NCBI RefSeq assembly: GCF_963667555.1
Contig: NZ_OY763421.1
Span: 2,435,562-2,499,561, forward strand
DNA length: 64,000 bases
DNA from: an uncultured Methanolobus sp.
GTDB lineage: Archaea > Halobacteriota > Methanosarcinia > Methanosarcinales > Methanosarcinaceae
Direction: 5' to 3'
Shown here one piece after another: positions 33,628-46,037 of this stretch. Made by a program: the position numbers and the translations under genes. The notes under the pieces are model-generated. The model did not search any database, was not told the origin of the DNA, and saw only the letters and a list, made by a program, of their open reading frames with translations. The stretch's first letter is position 1. Each line of letters starts with the position of its first letter.

Positions 33628-34835
33628 ATTCATAGAAAAAAGAAAATAGAAGTCCGCAATCTTGTCAAGATCTTTGGCAAACATCCTCTAAAAGCAATCT
33701 CATTGGTTGAGCAAGGCGTTTCTAAACAGGAAATCTTCGAAAGGACAAAACAGACGGTTGGTCTGTATAATGTCAGTTTTGATGTTTACGAAGGCGAGAC
33801 CTTTGTGCTTATGGGACTTTCCGGCTCAGGAAAATCAACTCTTTTGCGCTGCCTTAACCGTCTGATCGATCCAAGTGACGGTCATATTCTGATAGATGGT
33901 GATGATATCGCCACCATGGATGATAAGGAACTCCGGGAAACCAGGAGAAAAAAGCTAAGATGGTATTCCAGAGCTTTGCACTTCTTCCTCATCGAACTGT
34001 GATCGATAATGTGGCTTTTGGTCTTGAGATACAGGGCGTATCAAAAGAGGAAAGATATCCAAAAGCTGAAGTGGCAATTGAAAAAGTTGGGCTTAAAGGT
34101 TACGAATCCAGTAAAACATCACAATTAAGCGGCGGGATGCAACAAAGGGTGGGACTTGCAAGGGCGCTTGCTACTGACCCTGATGTACTGCTAATGGATG
34201 AAGCATTCAGCGCACTTGACCCTCTTATCAGGTCAGAGATGCAGGACGAGTTGATCGCGCTTCAGGACAAAATGAAAAAGACCATTGTCTTTGTTTCACA
34301 CGACCTTGATGAAGCACTGAAACTCGGTGACCGTATTGCTATCATGAAAGATGGCATCATTGCTCAGATTGGCACTGCAGAAGAAATACTTACTGACCCT
34401 GCAGATGACTACGTTTCTGAATTCGTTGCCGGTGTTGACAGGACTAAGATACTTACTGCTGAGAATGTGATGAAAAGACCTGAACCCGTTGTTTCTATCA
34501 ATGCAGGACTGAAAGTGGCTCTTCAGCTTATGAAAAAACATGGAATATCCTCTATATTTGTGGTTGACCCTGAAAAAGTGGTCAAAGGGATACTCTACAT
34601 TGATGATGCCGTTGAGGCTGTGAAAGAGAAGAAAACTCTGCAGGATGTTTTAATTACAGATGTTCTGTCTGTGAAACCTGATGTACCTGTCAAGGAAATT
34701 ATTCCTATGATGACAGGATGCTCATGTCCGCTTGCAGTGGTTAATGAAAACAACAAACTCTTAGGAGTTATTGTCAGAGGCAGCATACTTGGTGCTCTGG
34801 CGATCACGGAGGATGATCAGAATGGTCTTACCTGA
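33628..34835 (+). pseudogene. proV: glycine betaine/proline ABC transporter ATPase, interrupted by a -1 frameshift
   Basis: Two frames together give a full OpuAA/ProV-type ATPase of about 400 residues. Frame one (to 34002) holds VRNLVKIFGKHP, Walker A GLSGSGKSTLL and RLIDPSDG. Frame two (from about 33949) holds MVFQSFALLPHRT, signature LSGGMQQRVGLARAL, Walker B LLMDEAFSALDP, SHDLDEALKLGDR and two CBS domains. Reading one base back at A AAA AAG (33948-33954) restores the expected RRKK-AK-MVFQ junction. No ATG, GTG or TTG fits the true N-terminus: the frame opens at 33619 and an ATT at 33628 follows GAGGT. Sequencing error, real mutation and programmed frameshift are all open. Confidence 0.8.
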
Positions 34836-35655
34836 ACTTCCCATAGGGGAAACAGTAGAATCGGGAGTTTACTGGCTGAATGACAATTTCGGTTTTTTGA
34901 TGGATATCTTTAGTGATATCATCGATCTGCTAATATCCGGTTTTAAGGATGCTTTGTTATTTTTACCACCTTTTGCATTCATTATTGCGGCTGCAGTTCT
35001 TGTTTACCTGCTTTCCAGGAAAAACATCAAACTTGCAATAGGAAGTGCTTTCGGACTTTTACTAATAGATAGTATGGGCCTGTGGACACTTTCCATGGAG
35101 ACCATTGCTCTTGTATTATCGTCAGCTCTTATGGCCTTGTTAATAGGAATTCCAACCGGGATACTTGCTGCAAAAAATGAAACTGCATTCCACATTGTTA
35201 AACCAATACTTGATTTCATGCAGACAATGCCTTCGTTTGTTTACCTGATTCCTGCAGTTATCTTCTTCGGACTTGGAAATGTTCCGGGTCTTGTGGCAAC
35301 CATTGTGTTTGCAATGCCACCTGCAATTCGCCTGACAAATCTTGGAATAAGACAGGTTCCCGTGGAACTTGAAGAAGTTGCAACCGCCTTTGGAACAACT
35401 TCACTGCAAAAATTATTCAAAGTTGAACTTCCCGTCGCCCTTCCAACAATTATGGCAGGCGTGAACCAGTGTATCATGCTTTCACTATCAATGGTGGTTA
35501 TCGCTGCTATGATAGGTGCACGTGGACTTGGTTATCAGGTGCTTGTGGGAATCCAGAGAGTAGATATTGGCCAGGGATTTGAAGCTGGTCTTGGAATTGT
35601 GATCATTGCCATAATACTTGACAGGCTGACGCAGAACCTTACTCCTAAAAAATGA
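34822..35655 (+). CDS. proW: glycine betaine/proline ABC transporter permease
   Basis: A 277-residue permease with about six membrane helices (for example FIIAAAVLVYLLS, LVLSSALMALLIGIPTGILA, PSFVYLIPAVIFFGLGNVPG). It carries the binding-protein-dependent EAA loop EEVATAFGTTSLQKLFKVEL-PVALPTI with the conserved glycine. The ATG at 34822 is used because GGAGG lies 8 bases upstream; it overlaps the ATPase gene by 14 bases. It is the pore subunit of the osmoprotectant importer, acting as a homodimer by analogy with OpuAB/ProW. Confidence 0.92.
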   Translation: MVLPELPIGETVESGVYWLNDNFGFLMDIFSDIIDLLISGFKDALLFLPPFAFIIAAAVLVYLLSRKNIKLAIGSAFGLLLIDSMGLWTLSMETIALVLSSALMALLIGIPTGILAAKNETAFHIVKPILDFMQTMPSFVYLIPAVIFFGLGNVPGLVATIVFAMPPAIRLTNLGIRQVPVELEEVATAFGTTSLQKLFKVELPVALPTIMAGVNQCIMLSLSMVVIAAMIGARGLGYQVLVGIQRVDIGQGFEAGLGIVIIAIILDRLTQNLTPKK

Positions 35656-35736
35656 TGGAATTTGCAACTTCAAATTCGGATTTAGATTTAGATTTATGAC
35701 CACCCGGTCTTAATTATACTAAAATGTAGTGATAAA

Positions 35737-36630
35737 ATGAAAAGTCAAATAAAAGTCCTTTCAGTACTATTCATGCTTGCCATGCTTGTAATGGTGAGTG
35801 GATGTGCTGATCAAGGCACAACAGATACAGGAATAGATGAAGAAGCAACCGTTACAAAGGAAGTCACTATAGGCTATGTTACCTGGGATGGAGAAATTGC
35901 CAGTACAAATGTCATGAAACTTGTTTTAGAACAGGCAGGTTATGATGTTGAGATAATGGCTGTTGATGCAGGAGCACTCTACCAGCAACTTGCTGAAGGT
36001 AATTTAGACTTCACAACTTCAGCATGGCTTCCACAGACCCAGAAGAACTACTGGGAAACATATGGAGATGACATTGACAGTGTTGCAGTGAATCTTGAAG
36101 ACTGCCGTATTGGTCTTGTTGTCCCAACATATGTGACAATTGATTCTATAGAAGAACTCAATGACAACAAGGATATGTTCGATGGTGAGATCATTGGTAT
36201 TGATCCAGGAGCTGGTATCATGTCTACAACTGAAACTGCAATCGAAAACTACAGTCTTGACTATGAGCTTGTTGCAAGCAGCAGTGCAGGAATGACTGCT
36301 GAACTTAAGAGCTCAATCGAAGATGAGAAATGGGTTGTTGTAACACTCTGGTCACCTCACTGGGCATTTAACAGCTTTGACCTGAAATACCTTGAAGATC
36401 CAAACGGAATCTATGGACAGGCTGACCACGTTGAAACACTTGCAAGAGTAGGACTCGCTGAAGATGATCCGGAGCTTTACGGAATAATAAGCAGGTTCAA
36501 CTGGACTCACGATGATATCCAGTCTGTAATGTCTGACCTTGCAGACGGCGTGCCTGAAGAAGAAGCTGCTCAGAAATGGGTAGATGCAAATCAGGACAAA
36601 GTCAATGAATGGATCGGAACACAGGAATAA
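35737..36630 (+). CDS. proX: glycine betaine-binding lipoprotein
   Basis: A 297-residue substrate-binding protein. Residues 1-22 form a lipoprotein-type signal with lipobox MVSGC, so it is likely membrane-tethered. The OpuAC-type fold shows VTIGYVTWDGEIASTNVMK, DFTTSAWLPQTQKNYWETYG, IIGIDPGAGIMSTTETAIENY and VVTLWSPHWAFNSFDLKYLE. Several tryptophans sit where the aromatic cage for the quaternary ammonium group is built in this family. It lies 81 bases after proW and ends at a strong terminator, completing an ATPase-permease-binding protein operon. Methanosarcinales import betaine through such Ota/Opu systems. Confidence 0.92.
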   Translation: MKSQIKVLSVLFMLAMLVMVSGCADQGTTDTGIDEEATVTKEVTIGYVTWDGEIASTNVMKLVLEQAGYDVEIMAVDAGALYQQLAEGNLDFTTSAWLPQTQKNYWETYGDDIDSVAVNLEDCRIGLVVPTYVTIDSIEELNDNKDMFDGEIIGIDPGAGIMSTTETAIENYSLDYELVASSSAGMTAELKSSIEDEKWVVVTLWSPHWAFNSFDLKYLEDPNGIYGQADHVETLARVGLAEDDPELYGIISRFNWTHDDIQSVMSDLADGVPEEEAAQKWVDANQDKVNEWIGTQE

Positions 36631-36650
36631 AATCAAATATAGCAAACATT

Positions 36651-36683
36651 GAGAGAACTAAAGTTCTCTCATTTGTCTTTTTT
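36651..36683 (+). terminator. strong terminator after the betaine transporter operon
   Basis: GAGAGAACT and AGTTCTCTC form a perfect 9-bp stem at 36651-36670 with a 2-base centre, followed by ATTTGTCTTTTTT. Confidence 0.75.
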
Positions 36684-36696
36684 AACCGTCTTTTAA

Positions 36697-38129
36697 TTAC
36701 TCTGCTTCTTCCAATCCATAAGCCTGCATTATCATGTGATACTCAAGAGGAGGCATCCTTGAGTAGAATGCTCTTTTGATGACCTCACTAAGTGAGGGAT
36801 GAATATCCATTGCATACATAATCGGACTGGCATCCTGGCCTTCTGTGTACATAAGCGGAATTATCTGATGGAGAAGAACTGAAGCTTCAGGACCTATAAT
36901 ATGGGCGCCAAGAATTTTCTGAGTCTGTCCTTCAAATATAACTTTTACAAACTCATCCCCAAGAGACATGGCAATACCTTTTGCAGTTTCCTGAAAACGA
37001 TAAAAACCAATCATAATGTTATCTTTTCCATACTCTTCAACTGCCTGCCTTTCTGTCATCCCGACTCCGGCAATCTCAGGATATGAAAAAACAGCATATG
37101 GAACTGCATGATAATCTGCTTTTATTTTCTTTTTCAAGATTGCATTGTAGTAAACAACACTGGATTCATGGTTTGCAACATGCTTGAAAAGATACTTTCC
37201 GTTGGCATCTCCAAAAGCCCAGACGTTTGGTTGTGATGTTTCAAGATGCTCATTTACCTTTATCCAACCGTTTTTGTCTGTTTCAATACCTCCAAGTTCA
37301 GGTTTGAGGATGTCGGTGTTGGGGCTTCTGCTGTTGCTACCAGTATTGCAGAGGCAACAACTTCTTTTTCTTCGCCGGTTTCACGGTCTTTTGCAACTAC
37401 AACTTTTCCTTCGGATGAGTTCTTGACCTCAACTACCTCGCAGTTGGTCAGAATATCCATGTACTCAGACATCATTTTCTTTGCAAGGACTGATATCTCA
37501 GGTTCTTCTTCTGGAATAATTCTGGCATTTCTGCCGATTATTGTGACCTTTGAACCCATGGATGAAAAGAAATGACCGTATTCTGCTGCAATGTATCCAC
37601 CTCCGATTATGGCAAGACTTTCCGGAAGCTCTGTTAGTTTCAGGACATCATCGCTTGTGAGATAGTCGACTTCATCGATTCCCTTTACAGGTGGAATTGC
37701 AGGCTTTGAGCCTGTACACAGGAATATCATTTTTGCAGTGATGGTTTCCTCAACTACTTTCATGGTGTAAGGCGAGATGAACTCTGCAGCTGCATTGTAG
37801 AATGTCATACGAGGCATGTATGTGTAACCTTGTTTTATGCCTTCAATATCTGTTGATATTGTTGAACGCATCCTGTCCATTACAGACTTGAAATCGATGC
37901 TCTCTATTGAAGCTCTAATCCCGAAGTTCCCTGCTTTTTCAATGTCCTTTACAAGTTCTGCAGGATAGAGAAGCATCTTTGAAGGAATGCAGCCTCTTGT
38001 AAGACATATTCCCCCAGGTTCGTCTTTATCAACCAGAGCAACTTTCATTTCAGGGTTTGCATCGAGCATTGAATTTACATAATTCATACCAGAGCCGGAG
38101 CCTATTACTATCAGATCATATTCTGTCAT
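36697..38129 (-). pseudogene. dihydrolipoamide dehydrogenase/mercuric reductase-like flavoprotein, frameshifted
   Basis: The two halves together make a ~475-residue class I pyridine nucleotide-disulfide oxidoreductase. The N-terminal half (38129 to about 37332) has FAD motif YDLIVIGSGSGMNYVNSML, the redox disulfide GGICLTRGCIPSKML, the NAD(P) site AIIGGGYIAAEYGHFF and VASAILVAT. The other half has VWAFGDANGKYLFKHVANHE, AVFSYPEIAGVG and the C-terminal HPSLSEVIKRAF of the dimer interface. At about 37331 one G is missing in the coding strand: adding it restores the expected VATGRSPNTDILKPELGG. The start is the ATG at 38129 or 38141. No 2-oxoacid dehydrogenase genes are nearby, so the substrate is open. 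Confidence 0.8.
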
Positions 38130-38643
38130 CAGATTCCCCACATGTGATATCCTGTAAATATTGGTCTTTACCCGTATAATTATTTCTGATAGATCGAACT
38201 TTATTAATGCAAGGAAAGAGAAATCTGCTCAAACTAGCACAGTTTACTAAAAAAAGAAATGAGGGCTGTTGAGCCCCATTTTTGAACAAGAGAGAAACAA
38301 TTTACTTACTGACTTTATGCTATAAAGGTGCTTTTGAGTATATTAATACACAAGATAAAATAAAATAAAATAAAACCAGTCGAGCTTATTAGAAGGAGAA
38401 TATTAGAGAAAGATTTGCATACAAAATATGATGAAAAATGTGCAGCAATTGAAGGAGTAGAGTATTCTAATTGAATAATAGAGTATCTTGAAGTAAGTTT
38501 AATTATTTGTTATTGCTGTGCCGCGCTTTGCGCGGTATAGTGAGCTGTTAGAATAACTATAATCCTCAAAAAATACAAAATAGATATTAAGTTAAAAAAA
38601 TTGTTGTTAGGAAAAAGTAGTAGTTAGAATCAATTGTGAGTGA
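38130..38643. other. intergenic region downstream of the rRNA operon
   Basis: This 514-base A+T-rich gap lies between the flavoprotein start and the 3' end of 5S rRNA. No gene is seen. It contains a hairpin with T-run on the minus strand (38250-38276), four tandem TAAAA units (about 38356-38375), and a G+C-rich hairpin CCGCGC-TTT-GCGCGG at 38521-38535. Confidence 0.6.
38250..38276 (-). terminator. candidate rRNA operon terminator
   Basis: Read on the minus strand, GGGCT, a CAAC loop and AGCCC (38276-38263) is followed by a T-rich run ending in seven T (38257-38250). It lies about 370 bases past 5S rRNA. The hairpin at 38521-38535 (CCGCGC-TTT-GCGCGG), about 110 bases past 5S, is an alternative end or processing site. 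Confidence 0.4.
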
Positions 38644-38763
38644 GTTGGCAGCGATCCAGAGTTCCCGAAGACTCTCATACTTCAGTACAATAAGGAACGC
38701 TGGCGGACTTATCTTCTGTGTTCGGGATGGGTACAGGAATTGCCCCGCCGCTATGGCCGCCAA
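38644..38763 (-). rRNA. rrf: 5S ribosomal RNA
   Basis: The minus strand reads TTGGCGGCCATAGCGGCGGG at its 5' end, then TACCCATCCCGAACACAGAA and CGCTGCCAACTC at the 3' end; the terminal helix pairs and the length is about 120 nt. This is typical of Methanosarcinales 5S rRNA. It is the last gene of the operon, downstream of tRNA-Cys. Confidence 0.93.
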
Positions 38764-38790
38764 ACTCACTCACGATGAATGATAAAGTTA

Positions 38791-38862
38791 AGCCAAGATC
38801 CGGATTCGAACCGGAATGGAATCGCTCTGCAGGCGATTGCGTAGCCGCTCCGCCATCTTGGC
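38791..38862 (-). tRNA. tRNA-Cys (GCA)
   Basis: A 72-nt cloverleaf on the minus strand. The acceptor stem is GCCAAGA with TCTTGGC, the anticodon loop is CTGCAGA within GCGATT-type stem sequence, and the T arm is CCGGTTCGAATCCGG. The anticodon GCA gives cysteine. The 3' CCA is not encoded. It lies between 23S and 5S rRNA, 27 bases before 5S. Confidence 0.92.
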
Positions 38863-38931
38863 AACGAGCGATACATGGATGGAACCATTGTATAAATACT
38901 TTATCAAAGAACCGTGTATACTCTCACACAC

Positions 38932-38955
38932 ATATCAGATTTCGCCTGGACAAAG
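38932..38955 (-). other. 23S precursor processing stem, 3' arm (bulge-helix-bulge)
   Basis: On the transcript this arm reads CTTTGTCCA-GGCG-AAA-TCTGATAT. It pairs with the 5' arm at 41892-41915 as a 9-bp helix, a 4-bp helix and an 8-bp helix, with a 3-base bulge (AAA) on this side. This is the canonical target of the archaeal splicing endonuclease. Confidence 0.75.
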
Positions 38956-38961
38956 CAAGAC

Positions 38962-41888
<2,927 letters not shown>

Positions 41889-41891
41889 TCA

Positions 41892-41915
41892 CTTTGTCCA
41901 GTGAGCGTCTGATAT
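41892..41915 (-). other. 23S precursor processing stem, 5' arm (bulge-helix-bulge)
   Basis: On the transcript this arm reads ATATCAGA-CGCT-CAC-TGGACAAAG and pairs with 38932-38955. The 3-base bulge on this side is CAC. Outside the motif the helix continues with CGTGTATA-type pairing to GTATACACG, giving a long 23S excision stem. Confidence 0.75.
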
Positions 41916-42006
41916 ATGCATGCATATACACGATCTCATTGCAGCTGTTGTTGCTTCAGCCGCTTCATCCTTCCCCACAGACGTTACTCTGTAGGTGCAC
42001 TAGTAA

Positions 42007-42079
42007 TGGACTTGCAGGGATTCGAACCCTGGGCCTTCGCCTTGCAAAGGCGACGATCTTCCAACTGATCTACAAGCCC
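42007..42079 (-). tRNA. tRNA-Ala (TGC)
   Basis: A 73-nt tRNA on the minus strand in the 16S-23S spacer. The acceptor stem is GGGCTTG with CAAGTCC, the anticodon stem-loop is TCGCC-TTTGCAA-GGCGA with anticodon TGC, and the T arm is CAGGGTTCGAATCCCTG. CCA is not encoded. Spacer tRNA-Ala is standard in euryarchaeal rRNA operons. Confidence 0.96.
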
Positions 42080-42133
42080 ATAGAAGATTCACTTATTGAA
42101 CCTTACTTTTCTCGGATCTGACAGTTTTTCGAT

Positions 42134-42150
42134 TTCTGACCGGTTAGTGG
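42134..42150 (-). other. 16S precursor processing stem, 3' arm
   Basis: The transcript reads CCACTAACCGGTCAGAA just after 16S. It pairs with TTCTGACCGGTAGTG upstream of 16S (43780-43794), 11 bp plus 4 bp around a single bulged A. This encloses the 16S gene and is the expected excision helix; a clean bulge-helix-bulge was not resolved by eye. Confidence 0.65.
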
Positions 42151-42175
42151 TTGACCGCTTTGTGCGGTCATGCTT

Positions 42176-43649
<1,474 letters not shown>

Positions 43650-43779
43650 TGTTGATCACACACAAAGAATTGTTTATTTTGGAAGTCATTTAGGAATCAG
43701 TCGGAAAGAACTCTTCTTGAGAAGAATTTTCCTATTCTGCACATAAGTTTGGTTAATTCCTTAATTGTTTGTAGTTATT

Positions 43780-43794
43780 CACTACCGGTCAGAA
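43780..43794 (-). other. 16S precursor processing stem, 5' arm
   Basis: The transcript reads TTCTGACCGGTAGTG, the partner of the arm at 42134-42150. It lies about 130 bases upstream of the mature 16S 5' end. Confidence 0.65.
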
Positions 43795-43910
43795 TTAACC
43801 GAACTGCCAAATCCAACGTCAGACTGAAAAAACTTCAGTCTCCACTTGTAAGGCGGTGATTGTAAGTGTTTTCGCGCGATTTGCGCGGACTCCTTCAAAG
43901 GTCGCCATCG

Positions 43911-43920
43911 TATATAAGGC
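43911..43920 (-). promoter_or_regulatory. rRNA promoter P1 TATA box
   Basis: GCCTTATATA on the minus strand, with a start site predicted about 25 bases downstream near 43888, right at the GCGCG hairpin. It is about 260 bases from the 16S 5' end. Confidence 0.55.
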
Positions 43921-44080
43921 TTTCGAACGCTTGGTTCGAAGCCAAAGGACGAACCTTTGATCACACCTGCCATGATGAAATGAAAGTTATTACTTCATCT
44001 TTTGCTCTGTGATGAACTCATTTTCGTGATGCGTTGGCCGCATCACCGGGCTCCTCACGAGCACCCTTACATATCAAGCT

Positions 44081-44090
44081 TACTATATAA
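44081..44090 (-). promoter_or_regulatory. rRNA promoter P2 TATA box
   Basis: TTATATAGTA on the minus strand, preceded by a GC-rich BRE-like GCAATGC. It would start transcription near 44060, giving a second, longer rRNA precursor. Confidence 0.45.
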
Positions 44091-44210
44091 GCATTGCGGA
44101 GGACTGGAGAAAAATGGATTATTATCTGATAAATCAAACATATTAATAGAAATATTCATCTCCTTTGCGGAGGATATTTATAACATAAGTAACAAGGCGA
44201 AGTGATTATC

Positions 44211-45774
44211 ATGAATTCAACCGTAGAACTGAGGGATCGCTTTTTACAGCGATAAACCGCTTATAGATAAACACAAGACTATTTTTGACACGACACTGCG
44301 CGATGGTGAACAAACACCTGGCGTATCACTTACCAACGAGCAAAAACTCAAGATTGCCCTTCAACTGGACAAACTTGGCGTTGACGTGCTCGAAGCTGGT
44401 TTCCCGGTCTCTTCGGAAGGCGAAAAGCAAAATGTGCGAGCCATAGCCAACGAAGGACTCAGTCTCGATGTCTGTGGTCTTGCCCGCGTCCTTACCAAAG
44501 ATCTGGATGCATGTATAGATTGTAACGTTGATATGATACACACATTTGTATCCACATCTGACATCCAGAGGATACATACTATAAAGAAGACCAGAGAAGA
44601 AGTTCTTTCAATGGCAATCAACGCTGTAGACTACATCAAGGACCACGGTGCAAAATGTATGTTCTCAGCAATGGATGCCACAAGGACAGATCTTGACTAC
44701 CTTATAGAAGTGTACAAAGCCGTAGAAGGAGCAGGCTGTGACATCATTAACGTGCCCGACACAGTCGGAGTAATGTCACCATCCTCAATGTACGAACTTA
44801 TCAGGAACATCAACAGTGAAATAAACATACCCATTGACGTACACTGCCACAACGACTTCGGAATTGCAGTTGCAAACAGCCTCATGGCTACCGAAGCAGG
44901 CGCAAGCCAGATACAGGTAACTGTTAACGGAATCGGCGAACGTGCGGGTAACGCAAACCTTGCAGAGGTCGTAATGTGCCTGCATTCCATATATGGCGCA
45001 AAGACCAATATCAAGACAGAATATCTTCTTGAAACCGCAAAAATGGTGGAAAACTTCACCGGCATACACATGCCTGCAAACACACCAATTGTCGGAGACA
45101 ACGCATTTGCCCACGAATCAGGCATTCACACCCACGGAGTGCTTGAAAAAGCCGACACCTTTGAGCCTGGCATAATGACACCTGAAATGGTAGGTCACAG
45201 GCGCCGCATCGTTGTCGGAAAACATGCAGGAAGACATGCTGTCAAGAAATCTCTGGAAGATATGGGAATCGAGACCAACGAAGAACAACTGGACGAGATC
45301 CTTGCAAGGATAAAGGATATTGCAAACAAAGGCAAGCGCATCTGTGATGCTGACCTGCGCGCAGTAGCCTCTACAGTTCTTGGCAGGAACCTTGGCAGTG
45401 AAACCATCGTGCTGAAAGAGTTCTCCGTAATGACAGGTAACCTCACAACGCCAACCGCAGTTGTCAGGGCAAAGATCGGTGACCACGAGGCAGTCGCATC
45501 CAATTACGGTGTCGGACCAATAGATGCTGCCCTTAAAGCAGTAGAACTTATGATCGGAGAATACACCAAAGTAAAAGTGCGTGACTTCAGCCTTGAAGCC
45601 ATCACAGGTGGAAGCGACGCTCTTGCAGAAGTAACGATCTCAGTCCAGGATGAGGAAGGACGTGTTGCCAGTGCACAGTCTGCCAGCGCAGACATCGCAA
45701 CAGCATCCGTAGATGCACTCATAACAGCCATAAACCTGCTTCTTGATAAAAAGAAGCTCTGGAGCATGGAATAA
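44211..45774 (+). pseudogene. leuA: 2-isopropylmalate synthase-type enzyme, frame broken in a T-run near the start
   Basis: From IFDTTLRDGEQTPGVSL onward this is an intact alpha-isopropylmalate/citramalate/homocitrate synthase: VLEAGFPVSSEGE, DVHCHNDFGIAVANS, VNGIGERAGNANL, NAFAHESGIHTHG, GKHAGRHAVK, and a C-terminal LeuA regulatory domain (about 385-510, SNYGVGPIDAALKAVE). EAGFPVSS and GLAR fit LeuA better than CimA, but specificity is uncertain. The open frame has no ATG, GTG or TTG before 44386, well inside the protein. An ATG at 44211 with GTGAT upstream starts MNSTVELRDRF in another frame. One T too many in TTTTT (44241-44245) explains the break: with four T the frames join as RDRFYSDKPLIDKHKTIFD. 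Confidence 0.8.
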
Positions 45775-45785
45775 CTGTTTTTGGT

Positions 45786-45817
45786 TGAACCGTGTATTCA
45801 AGGTTCATTTCTTTTTT
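45786..45817 (+). terminator. terminator after leuA
   Basis: TGAACC (45786-45791) and GGTTCA (45802-45807) pair around a 10-base loop, followed by TTTCTTTTTT. Confidence 0.6.
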
Positions 45818-46037
45818 AAGAGAATCATAGTCAATAACTATCATATTAAAGTCAAGAGATGAAATCTCAATACATACTACATATTTTCACATATGCTTTA
45901 ATAAAAAATAGCATAAACGATTAAATTTATATATAAATGTATTTGTATATTTTGTATATGCTCATTTGTTGCACATAGTTGTGCCCACGCTTAACCCAAA
46001 TTTACATAATGAAAATATAAAAGGGAGAGGATCTTTA

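Larger units (their letters stand above)
43650..44210. promoter_or_regulatory. rRNA operon promoter and leader region, divergent from leuA
   Basis: A 561-base gap between 16S and leuA. It holds the 16S processing arm (43780-43794), a G+C hairpin CGCGC-GATTT-GCGCG (43873-43887) at the presumed transcript start, and two minus-strand TATA boxes (43911-43920 and 44081-44090). A small plus-strand frame at 44002-44205 is not credible. Near leuA, TATTTATAAC (about 44175-44184) is a plausible TATA box on the plus strand. Confidence 0.6.

Noticed and set aside
36697..38129. E3 subunit of a 2-oxoacid dehydrogenase complex
   Set aside because: No E1 or E2 genes lie nearby, and the family also includes mercuric reductase-like enzymes; the substrate is left open.
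38356..38375. Four tandem TAAAA units as a CRISPR-like or iterated origin repeat
   Set aside because: Only a short low-complexity run without spacers or dyads.
44002..44205. 67-codon plus-strand frame in the rRNA promoter region
   Set aside because: It runs across minus-strand promoter elements, has odd composition and no recognisable domain.
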